From assembly GCF_023101685.1 (NCBI RefSeq), contig NZ_CP082164.1:7936001-8000000 (forward strand): a stretch of 64,000 bases of DNA, read 5' to 3'. The notes beneath the pieces are model-generated. The model was not told where the DNA came from and made no database searches. It worked only from the letters and a program-made list of their open reading frames with translations. Origin of the DNA: Bradyrhizobium sp. 186. Its GTDB lineage: Bacteria; Pseudomonadota; Alphaproteobacteria; Rhizobiales; Xanthobacteraceae. This document shows, piece by piece, positions 56,853 to 64,000 of this stretch. Positions within the stretch are counted from its first letter, which is position 1, and the number at the start of each line of letters is the position of its first letter. The position numbers and the translations under genes are program-made.

Positions 56853-57268
56853 GAACGTGTCCGGCGTAACGCCATAAACACATCACTCAGCACGGCAAGC
56901 CCAGGCGTTCCGCGCACCTCTACCCGCGCACCCAGGAGCTCAACCGTAACAGTGGCTGCTTCCGGTGATACGGATGGCTCCGCAGCCGCCGGTTCCGAAG
57001 AATCCGACACCAAAGGCACGAACGATAATGTATCCGTCGAAGCTGGCAGCACCAATTGACCTAAACGCGCCCGGCGCCGCCAATCATGCACCTGCTGTGG
57101 CCGGCAGCCATGGCGGCGTGCGATATCTGTTACAACCGCGCCTGGCTCGAGGCTTTCCGCGACAATCTGTGCCTTCAAATCATCCGGCCAATGCTTTCGA
57201 CCTACGCCAGCATACACTTCGATACGCGGCGACAACGGTCGTCTTATGTCGTCCGAATGGTCGTCCAT
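56846..57268 (-). CDS. tnpA: IS66 TnpA (Orf1) protein
   Basis: 140 residues from the ATG at 57268. The N-terminal helix-turn-helix is clear: RKHWPDDLKAQIVAESLEPG, then AVVTDIARRHGCRPQQVHDW. The C-terminal half contains TVELLGARVEVRGTPGL, typical of IS66 TnpA. It is required with TnpB for transposition in the family. The upstream open frame to 57349 looks non-coding. Confidence 0.85.
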   Translation of the reverse strand: MDDHSDDIRRPLSPRIEVYAGVGRKHWPDDLKAQIVAESLEPGAVVTDIARRHGCRPQQVHDWRRRARLGQLVLPASTDTLSFVPLVSDSSEPAAAEPSVSPEAATVTVELLGARVEVRGTPGLAVLSDVFMALRRTRSC

Positions 57269-57324
57269 TGTGAGCACCCTTGCCGAAGATGACTCTTCTA
57301 GCGGTGCTCCCAAGACTGCGCACA

Positions 57325-57600
57325 AACAATCTGAAGGGCCTCGGCGCAACGCTTACCGTCCATGTGCGGATCGAGGAGCTCAAACCGCTTGGCCAGCAGA
57401 CGCGCCGACACGCGAAGAGCCAGATCGGCAAGCTCGCGGCGAGCCTGCAGGAGTTCGGATTCGTTCTCCCCATTGTCGTTGATGCCAAACGCCGGGTGGT
57501 GTCCGGCTGGGCGCTGGTCGCAGCCGCCCAGCACCGGCCGTTCCCTACCGCTCACGGCGGCTGCACTGCCGGGCGAGGTTGAGGCATTGGTGCGGCCGCC
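57325..57600 (+). pseudogene. ParB-like nuclease domain fragment
   Basis: The rightward frame reads LTVHVRIEELKPLGQQTRRH, KSQIGKLAASLQEFGFVLPI and VVDAKRRVVSGWALVAAAQ, the ParB/Srx N-terminal fold found in chromosomal ParB-like and DNA-methylase-linked proteins. After AAAQ the frame fails; an adjacent frame gives LTAAALPGEVEALV, suggesting a frameshift near 57535. It ends after about 100 codons, so it is truncated. It abuts the IS66-type element and may have been broken by it. Confidence 0.5.
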
Positions 57601-57662
57601 TTTGCGAGAGCCTCGGAGGCTCCCAGCGCTACGGCACCTCTTTCGCCGAACTGATGATGTTG

Positions 57663-59030
57663 TTACTTCTGCCGGAATGACTGGTTGAACGACATGACCA
57701 GCGGCCCAACGATGTATTCAAATGCGGTGCGCTGAACCGTCGGGATCATGACGGTTGCCGGCATCCCTGGGTAGAGCTGTATGTTCGGCATGGTCGCCAG
57801 CTCGTCGCGATCGATGCGGACGAAAGCCGTGTAGTACGGATTGTTGGTCTTGGGATCAGTCAGGCGATCGGCGGACACTTGAATGACGTCGCCGTGGATG
57901 ATCGGCACGATGCGCTGCTTGTAGGCCGTGAGGTGAACCTCGGCCCGCGTATTCGGATGCACGTCACTGATGTCCTCGACGGCAACCTGGGCTTCAATCG
58001 TGAGCGACTCCTCGTCAGGTACGATATCCAGGATCTTATCGCCGCGCTGAATGACGCCTCCCACCGAGAAGACATTCAGTCCCACGACCCGGCCGGTATA
58101 GGGTGCGCGAATTTCCATTCGGCCCATTATTGCCTTGGCACTCAGCGCCTTCGGAATCACCTCGAGGAGTCTGGCCTGCGTATCGCGGAGGTCCTTGCTG
58201 ACCTCGGTCATTCGATCATTGTCCAGTTGCGAGATCTGTTGCTCCTGTTCGGCGATCGCCTGACGCAACTTGGCGATATTGGCGTTCGTGTCAGCAATCT
58301 GGCCTTCCAGACCGTAAGCCGTCCGCTCCAATTGCAGAATCCGGGGCCGCGCGATCAGTCCTCGCTCGACCAGCGGCGCAATATCTTTTGCCTCGTTGCG
58401 AACCGAGCTGATCTGATCGCTAAACGACTTGACCTGCGCCTCCGCACCAACGATCTGCGACCGCAGCTGGTTGATCTTCTCGCGGATCACGCTTCCTTGT
58501 CCTTCCAGCGAGGCCCGTCGACTTTCGAACTGGCTGCGCTGACCGTTCCAGACGCTTGTGAAATAGGGATCCTCAGTGCGCGCCTTCAGATCCGCTGGCA
58601 ACACGAGATCGGATCTGTGATCAAGCTCAGTCAGAAGCCGTACTTCCGTCGCCCGAAGCACCGCATATTGCTGCGTGAGCACCTCATACTCAGCACGCGT
58701 CTGGGTTTCGTCGAGAACGATCAGGAGATCTCCCGCGAGCACCCGCTCGCCTTCCCGGACATGCAGTTCCTTGACGATGCCACCGTCGAGGTGCTGGACG
58801 CTTTTGCGATTGCCGTCAACCTTGACGACCGCATTGGCGACCACGGCACCGTTGAGCGGCGCGGTCAGCGCCCAGGTGCCGATGCCGCCGAAAAAGACGG
58901 CGATGATCAGCCATCCGGCCAGCGCCACATGGCGGATGGAATCACTCGGCACACCGTCCTGCCCGCCTTTGGTCCAGCTCGGGGCCGCTGCGGGTCGTTT
59001 CGATCGGTCTGCAAGCTCCAACAGCGCCAT
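57663..59030 (-). CDS. prsE: Type I secretion membrane fusion protein (PrsE-like)
   Basis: 455 residues of the HlyD family. One N-terminal span (HVALAGWLIIAVFFGGIGTW), a lipoyl-like segment SVQHLDGGIVKELHVREGER, long coiled-coil regions (about 140-290) and a beta-barrel end with EIRAPYTGRVVGLNVFSVGG and LYPGMPATVMIPT. It links the ABC exporter to an outer-membrane channel. The ATG at 59030 has AGGA across the prsD stop, which supports it over the in-frame start at 59066. No TolC-type gene is in the window. The symbol is by analogy with rhizobial PrsE. Confidence 0.85.
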   Translation of the reverse strand: MALLELADRSKRPAAAPSWTKGGQDGVPSDSIRHVALAGWLIIAVFFGGIGTWALTAPLNGAVVANAVVKVDGNRKSVQHLDGGIVKELHVREGERVLAGDLLIVLDETQTRAEYEVLTQQYAVLRATEVRLLTELDHRSDLVLPADLKARTEDPYFTSVWNGQRSQFESRRASLEGQGSVIREKINQLRSQIVGAEAQVKSFSDQISSVRNEAKDIAPLVERGLIARPRILQLERTAYGLEGQIADTNANIAKLRQAIAEQEQQISQLDNDRMTEVSKDLRDTQARLLEVIPKALSAKAIMGRMEIRAPYTGRVVGLNVFSVGGVIQRGDKILDIVPDEESLTIEAQVAVEDISDVHPNTRAEVHLTAYKQRIVPIIHGDVIQVSADRLTDPKTNNPYYTAFVRIDRDELATMPNIQLYPGMPATVMIPTVQRTAFEYIVGPLVMSFNQSFRQK

Positions 59031-59040
59031 CTGCCGTGTC

Positions 59041-60747
59041 CTAACCCGTCGTTTCCCGGACTGCATGGATCGGCACGGGCCGGGTCAAACGCGCCAGGAT
59101 TTCGGCGCGTGGGCCGAACATCTCGACGACGCCTTCACGGAGCACCAATATCTTATCGACCACGCCAATGGTGGTGGGCCGATGCGAAATGATTATCACC
59201 GTCGTTCCGCGCTTCTTCAGCTGCATGATGCAGGCGGCGAGAGCAGCGTCACCATCCGAATCGAGATTCGAACTCGGCTCGTCCAGCACCACCAGACTTG
59301 GATTGCCATAGACCGCGCGCGCCAGCCCGATGCGCTGGCGGTAACCTCCCGAGAGGATCGCGCCCGCCTCTCCGACCTGGCTGTCATAACCCGCGGAAAG
59401 TCGCAGGATCATCTCGTGCACCCCGGCCATGCGTGCCGCCAGGATAACCTCGCTATCCTCGCCGTCATTGAACCGGCAGATATTTGCGGCAACGCTATCG
59501 GCGAACAATTCGACGTCCTGCGGAAGATATCCGAGGTGCTGGCCGAGCGAGGTTTTGATCCAGCTGGACACATCGGCTCCGTCGATACGAACGGCGCCTG
59601 CCGATGGGGCCTGTACACCGACGATGTGGCGCGCCAGCGTGGATTTGCCGGCGCCGGACGGGCCGATGATTCCCAGCACCTCACCCGGCTCGATCTGAAA
59701 GCTGACGCCACGGAGAATCGGTTTCGGCATGCCAGGTGCGGCGTAGGACAGTGCTTCGACCGAAAGGCCGCCCTCGGGTCGCGGGAGTGTGAGCCGGGGC
59801 TCCTGGGCTTGAGCGCCAGCCAGCAGCTCGCGCAGGCGCAAGAAGGCGACGCGCGCCGAGACGAGGCCGCGCCATGATCCAACGATCTGCTCGACCGGCT
59901 GCAAGGCGCGGCCAAGCAGGATGCTGGCGGCGAACATCGCGCCGGCCGTCGTGAGCCGCTCGATCACCAGATAGGCGCCGAGACCGAGAATCAAGGATTG
60001 CATCGACAGCCGCAGAAAACGGATCAGGCTCTGCATGGTGGCGGCGCGGTCGCTTGCGACCACTTGGCGCTCGAGCATCCGGTTGCGATCCCGGCTCCAG
60101 CGCTTCAAAAGTCCCGCCGTCATCCCCATCGCGCGCACCACTTCGGTGTTGCGCAGGCTCATCTCGGTAAAATTATAGTTCTTGCTCGCCGCTTCATTGG
60201 CCTCCGACAACGGCGGCTTGACGATCCATTCGTTGAGGACGGCCATCAGGATCAGAATGATTGAACTTCCCAGCGCAAACATGCCCAGCGCGGGATGCAG
60301 ACCAAAGATCACCGCGATATAGATCGGCGTCCAGGGCAGATCGAGGATGGCGTGAACCCCGGTGCCGGTGATGAACTGGCGGAAGGTGTCGAAATCGCGC
60401 AGCAGGTAGCTTCGCGCACCACCGGCGGCACGATCGATGATGGCGGTCATGACGCGGGGCGCGATCGTCTGGTCAAGGCGAATGCTGGCGCGGGTCAACA
60501 CGCGGGCCCGAATGGCGTCCAGCCCTGCCAGCGCCAGGAACGCCGTCAAGAGCGCGATCGTGAGCATCAGCAGCGTGATCCCGCTGGCGCTTGCGATCAC
60601 CCGGTCATAGACCTGAAGCATGTAGAGCGGCCCTGCCAGGTAAAGCAGATTGATCGCCAAGCTGAAGAACGCGGCGGTGACGAAATAGCCCTGGCAGCTT
60701 TGCAGCAAACGCCGGAGTTCGTCGGGTCTTTTGAACGGAGTACTCAC
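59041..60747 (-). CDS. prsD: Type I secretion ABC exporter (PrsD-like)
   Basis: 568 residues with a GTG start at 60747. Six-span membrane domain (residues 20-300) and a C-terminal ATPase: Walker A IGPSGAGKSTLARHI, Q-loop LGYLPQDVELF, signature ILSGGYRQRIGLARAVYGNP, Walker B LVVLDEPSSNLD and switch His IIISHRPTT. It lacks an N-terminal peptidase domain, as in PrtD/PrsD exporters of RTX proteins. It lies between the large RTX gene upstream and the adaptor gene 10 bases downstream. In Sinorhizobium and Rhizobium, PrsDE exports glycanases such as ExsH/Ply. Confidence 0.9.
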   Translation of the reverse strand: MSTPFKRPDELRRLLQSCQGYFVTAAFFSLAINLLYLAGPLYMLQVYDRVIASASGITLLMLTIALLTAFLALAGLDAIRARVLTRASIRLDQTIAPRVMTAIIDRAAGGARSYLLRDFDTFRQFITGTGVHAILDLPWTPIYIAVIFGLHPALGMFALGSSIILILMAVLNEWIVKPPLSEANEAASKNYNFTEMSLRNTEVVRAMGMTAGLLKRWSRDRNRMLERQVVASDRAATMQSLIRFLRLSMQSLILGLGAYLVIERLTTAGAMFAASILLGRALQPVEQIVGSWRGLVSARVAFLRLRELLAGAQAQEPRLTLPRPEGGLSVEALSYAAPGMPKPILRGVSFQIEPGEVLGIIGPSGAGKSTLARHIVGVQAPSAGAVRIDGADVSSWIKTSLGQHLGYLPQDVELFADSVAANICRFNDGEDSEVILAARMAGVHEMILRLSAGYDSQVGEAGAILSGGYRQRIGLARAVYGNPSLVVLDEPSSNLDSDGDAALAACIMQLKKRGTTVIIISHRPTTIGVVDKILVLREGVVEMFGPRAEILARLTRPVPIHAVRETTG

Positions 60748-60783
60748 ACAGCTCAGCGGAACATCCGCCCCTCTTCAAAATTA

Positions 60784-60801
60784 ATGCCGAACGCCGGGCA
60801 T
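60784..60801 (-). terminator. Possible weak terminator after the RTX gene
   Basis: ATGCC (60784-60788) and GGCAT (60797-60801) form a short stem; in the leftward direction TAATTTTG follows. The stem is only 5 bp, so it may merely attenuate transcription into the exporter genes. Confidence 0.25.
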
Positions 60802-60855
60802 CGTCGTCCAAAGTCGGGCCGCAACATTCGCCCCGACCCATTTCCTCGCAGCGCA

Positions 60856-63800
60856 TCAGGCCAGATGGTCGTGGTAGCTGATAAGCGTTCCCGTGGTCTT
60901 GTCTGCCTCTGTCTGGAAGCCCGCGGGGTCGTACTGGCCCAACAGGGTAACATTGGCGGTATGGACTCCGTCGGTCACCGACAGGGTTCCTCCAGTACCG
61001 GCCTGATTTGCGACATAGCTCGCGGTCGTGCCGGCCCCGAATGCCACATCGAGGAGATCCAGGTGGTCGTCCCCGTTAAATCCGGACACGACCCCGCTAA
61101 AGTCGAAGGAGTCATGCAGCACGATGGTTCCGGCCGCTTGGGCATCAAGCGCTACATGCGCAGATGAGGCCGCTCCGAATTCGAGTGTAGCCGAACCGCT
61201 AATCTGAGCCGTTCCGTTACCGCTGACATTGCCGTCGATAGTTATATTTCCGCCGTTCGCCCAGAGAAGCCCCGCCGAACTTATGCCATCGCTGTTGACG
61301 ACGGCGTTGTTAACGACATCGCTATGGATGACCAACCCACCGGTTCCGATTGCCTCGATGGTGCCCGTGTTAGTTACGGCGTTAGCTCCGGTATCGATGT
61401 CGAGTGCATTGCTGCCGGTGGCGATGATCGTGCCTTCGTTGATCAGCCCCATCATCCCATCCCCGAGGTGACCCGCGCCGGACATCGTGTTGTCCACATT
61501 CGTCAGCATGACGTCGGAGGCCGTTCCGGTGATCAGGTTCTGACTGCTATCGGACAGCACGACCTGCCCATGACCTTGGAGCGTGATACCGTGCTCGATC
61601 AGCTCGAGGTCTGTCCCGTTTCCGGTCGAGTTCAACTCGATTGTGCCGGTGTTGTCGATGATGCCGCTCAACGGAAGCATCGCACCATCGCCTATCACCA
61701 GCCTGCCGGAATTTTCCGTGACTGGTGTTTGATCGAATACAAAGTCGCTCGAGGTGAGCGAATTCGCATCGACGCCGTGCAGCGTGATCGACTGACCTTC
61801 TCCCACTGAGATCACCGCGTTGCCGTCACCGTCATTGGCCGTGTGCGCCTGAATGTCGCCAAAGCCGGTGAACTCCGCATAGCCGATCAGGTCGATCTGG
61901 TCGTGCGCGGTGTTAAAATTGTAGATCGTATCGTGGCCAATCGGTTGAGCGAAAACGATCAAGTCGTTGCCGCTGGAAGCGGTCAGGTTGTCGTCCCCCG
62001 AAATGGCGAAGATTGGGGAACCGGCCGCGTAGGCTTCAACATTGTCGAAAACAAATTTGGCTCCCGTAGTGCCGTCGGCCTCCGTCCATGTTTCGGCGAC
62101 GTTCAGGACAACCGCACCCGCGAAGTCGGCGAGTGTGGTAACCGCCAGCGACCGGACATCACTCGTTTGCACCGTCCAGGTACCGTTGCCGTTGTTCGTC
62201 CCCGCGTTCAAACTCCAACCCAACGGAACACCGCTGACTGTGACCGTTATCAGGTCGTTCAGGTCCGACGAGGGATCGGCCAGGCCAAGGTTGATCTGCT
62301 CGCCGGTGATCCCGGCCGGAGCTACTCCCGTCGCAAAGTCGGCGGCAGTCAATGATGTCACCCCTGCGAGGCGTATTTCCAGCAGGCTGGCGTTGCCGCC
62401 GTTGAGAGCGCCATTCGCGGCGTTACCGTAGACGATCGTCTGGTTGTTGGCGGTATCGACGAACCAGGCAAACGTATGCGCCGCAACCGAGCTCGTCGCC
62501 GTGGCCAATGACGTGCCAACCGACGTGATTGCAAAGCCCGAGGTGGCCGCAATTTTATCGGACCCCGACGCAAAATCGGTGATCCTGTCAAAGCCGGCGT
62601 GGTTTGAGTCGCTGGCGACGGTATACCTGAACGTGTCGTTGCCAGTGCCGCCCGAGAGAATGTCAATGCCCGCTCCGCCGGTCAGCGTATCGTTCCCAGA
62701 ACCTCCGAGAAGCAGATCGGAGCCATTTCCGCCATTCAAGGTATCGTCGCCACCGAGGCCCACCACGATATCGTTGCCGTCGCTGCCCGAGATTGTCTCA
62801 CCGCTGGCGGTTCCGACCAGAGTATTATCCGACGAATTGCCGGTTAACCCCGCCAGCAGATCAGGCAAATTATCGGTGATCGCGGAATAGGTCGCGGTGC
62901 CGCCTCCATTGAGTGCGATCGCGAGATTTCCGTTTTCGAAAGCAGTGGCGCTAGCCTGCCAGCTCGAAGCCAGGAGATCGAGAGTTCCTGTTGGAGAACC
63001 GTCAAAGTAGTTTTGCAACGCGCTTTCGAACGTTGCATTCGAGAGGATTTGTTCGAGCTGGGCGGAGGAGAAAACCAGCGTGATGTCGTCTGTACCATTT
63101 CCACCGTTATAGGTGGTCGTCCCATTGATGTGATTCCACGCTGTCACCAGAGTATCAGCGCCATTGCCCATCAATATCGACCAATTGCCGGGCGCCGATG
63201 GCGCGTTAAAGTCGAAAGTCGTGTCGGCGAAGTTCGCATCGTCGGCACCGTTTCCGAAATTGATCGTGTGCCCACTAACGCTGCCTGCAAGAGTGATTGT
63301 TACAGTCACCAGACTGCTGGAAAGGGAACCGTCCGTCGCGTGGTAAGTGAAACTGTCCGTGCCCAAGAAGGAGGTGTCAGTTCGCGTATATGTAAACGAG
63401 CCATTTGCAGTCAACGTCACTGTTCCGTGGGTGGGGTTTGTGTCTTTCACCGCCGTGATCGCACTGTCGGGATCGCTGTCATTGGCAAGGACACCTGCCG
63501 CGGACACAGTCAACGTATTACCGACGCTGGTATCCAAGATGTAGTTGTCGTTCACCGCCACGGGAGCGTCGTTTACGGCGGCGACGCTGATGACGACACT
63601 GTGCGAGACGCTGGAGCCGGCGCCGTCATTGACCACCACGTTCACCGTGCGGCCCGTCGTGGTTGGCGCGTCGCTGGTGTTGCTGTAGACGACGCCATCC
63701 AGGATCGTCTGGTAAGTGGCCTTTGAAGCCGCGCCGGTAACCGACAATACCCCGGTGGTCTGGGTATAGCTCACGGTCAGACCTGCCGCGGCTGCCGCCG

Positions 63801-64000
63801 CCGCCGCAGTCAAGGACAGCGATTCGACCGTGTTGCCGTCGGGCCGTGTCGTCAAGGTGGCCGTCATTGAGGTCAGATTGGCCGAGTCGACATCGGTGAT
63901 GGTCGCCGACGGTGCAATCACGACAGGCGTCTGTTCCGTGAACGCGGCCGTGGCGTCGTTGCCAGCTCCTGCACCGTTGAGGTCCACGACCGGGACGTCA
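60856..64000 (-). CDS. Large RTX/cadherin-like secreted protein, 5' end outside window
   Basis: At least 1047 codons, open through the right edge; the apparent GTG at 63987 is internal (upstream codons read DVPV). Order from the edge: a beta-sandwich VCBS/cadherin-like region (LTVSYTQTTGVLSVTGAASK, AVNDAPVAVNDNYILDTSVG), a second such domain (THGTVTLTANGSFTYTRTD), a region with NGADTLVTAWNHINGTTTY, RTX repeats (GSDGNDIVVGLGGDDTLNGG and GGSGNDTLTGGAGIDILSGG), a region with SGDDNLTASSGNDLIVF, a repeat-rich stretch and a C-terminal module like that of the RTX glycanase. No catalytic motif is visible; an adhesin or matrix role is inferred. It precedes prsD/prsE on the same strand. Confidence 0.8.
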   Translation of the reverse strand, partial: DVPVVDLNGAGAGNDATAAFTEQTPVVIAPSATITDVDSANLTSMTATLTTRPDGNTVESLSLTAAAAAAAAGLTVSYTQTTGVLSVTGAASKATYQTILDGVVYSNTSDAPTTTGRTVNVVVNDGAGSSVSHSVVISVAAVNDAPVAVNDNYILDTSVGNTLTVSAAGVLANDSDPDSAITAVKDTNPTHGTVTLTANGSFTYTRTDTSFLGTDSFTYHATDGSLSSSLVTVTITLAGSVSGHTINFGNGADDANFADTTFDFNAPSAPGNWSILMGNGADTLVTAWNHINGTTTYNGGNGTDDITLVFSSAQLEQILSNATFESALQNYFDGSPTGTLDLLASSWQASATAFENGNLAIALNGGGTATYSAITDNLPDLLAGLTGNSSDNTLVGTASGETISGSDGNDIVVGLGGDDTLNGGNGSDLLLGGSGNDTLTGGAGIDILSGGTGNDTFRYTVASDSNHAGFDRITDFASGSDKIAATSGFAITSVGTSLATATSSVAAHTFAWFVDTANNQTIVYGNAANGALNGGNASLLEIRLAGVTSLTAADFATGVAPAGITGEQINLGLADPSSDLNDLITVTVSGVPLGWSLNAGTNNGNGTWTVQTSDVRSLAVTTLADFAGAVVLNVAETWTEADGTTGAKFVFDNVEAYAAGSPIFAISGDDNLTASSGNDLIVFAQPIGHDTIYNFNTAHDQIDLIGYAEFTGFGDIQAHTANDGDGNAVISVGEGQSITLHGVDANSLTSSDFVFDQTPVTENSGRLVIGDGAMLPLSGIIDNTGTIELNSTGNGTDLELIEHGITLQGHGQVVLSDSSQNLITGTASDVMLTNVDNTMSGAGHLGDGMMGLINEGTIIATGSNALDIDTGANAVTNTGTIEAIGTGGLVIHSDVVNNAVVNSDGISSAGLLWANGGNITIDGNVSGNGTAQISGSATLEFGAASSAHVALDAQAAGTIVLHDSFDFSGVVSGFNGDDHLDLLDVAFGAGTTASYVANQAGTGGTLSVTDGVHTANVTLLGQYDPAGFQTEADKTTGTLISYHDHLA

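Larger units (their letters stand above)
54260..57268 (-). mobile_element. IS66-family insertion element with passenger gene
   Basis: Operon tnpA - tnpB/tnpC (one frame) - pRiA4b ORF-3-like gene, all leftward, each pair overlapping by a few bases. IS66 elements move by a DDE transposase. The terminal inverted repeats and the 8-bp target duplication expected for the family could not be identified by eye, so the stated limits are those of the genes. A ParB-like fragment starts just to the right. Confidence 0.85.

Noticed and set aside
57879..59877. Two long + frames (437 and 400 codons) opposite the exporter genes
   Set aside because: Antisense shadows of the HlyD- and ABC-family genes, whose motifs are unambiguous.

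Overview
The window reads as a high-GC alphaproteobacterial chromosome segment, most probably Bradyrhizobium or a close relative. This rests on ExoA/ExoP/ExoY/PrsDE-type proteins as in rhizobia, very open codon usage with long antisense shadow frames, and small exported proteins of a rhizobial kind. No rRNA, tRNA or CRISPR array was seen. The species assignment is inference.

Nearly all of 1-51600 is one large surface-polysaccharide locus. Nucleotide-sugar supply lies at 1-3431 (UDP-glucose dehydrogenase, broken by two frameshifts in this sequence; ManC; UDP-glucuronate 4-epimerase), at 27602-29621 (GDP-mannose dehydratase and GDP-fucose synthase) and at 38826-39809 (another epimerase-like SDR). 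Glycosyltransferases are spread through 7.5-37.7 kb: three GT2 proteins plus an ExoA-like one, and one each of GT4, GT25 and GT61. Decorating enzymes are two acyltransferase-3 proteins, a pyruvyl transferase and an FkbM methyltransferase. Export and polymerisation are covered by two Wzx-like flippases, one or two Wzy-like polytopic proteins, the co-polymerase/tyrosine kinase ExoP, and two tandem paralogous priming phosphotransferases (46249-50178). Three unrelated-looking GH16 glycanases (a giant RTX protein, a membrane-anchored form and a classical secreted form) could trim the polymer. A PPP-family phosphatase (50866) lies at the end.

From 51.6 to 54.2 kb lie small hypothetical, mostly exported or membrane proteins and one clear Rho-independent terminator (52763-52804). 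From 54.26 to 57.27 kb is an IS66-type insertion element with three unusual features: tnpB and tnpC are one continuous frame, a pRiA4b ORF-3-like passenger gene overlaps the tnpC stop by ATGA, and that passenger is frameshifted. A ParB-like gene fragment abuts it.

From 57.66 kb to the right edge, a type I secretion unit runs leftwards: a large RTX/cadherin-like protein entering from beyond the window, a PrsD-like ABC exporter and a PrsE-like adaptor. The C-terminal module of this RTX protein resembles that of the GH16-RTX glycanase 45 kb away, which suggests a shared export route.

Plausible whole: priming on undecaprenyl phosphate (ExoY-like), assembly and decoration, flipping (Wzx), polymerisation (Wzy/ExoP), then remodelling by GH16 enzymes, one exported by the PrsDE-type system. 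Duplicated flippases and priming enzymes suggest that more than one polymer is made.
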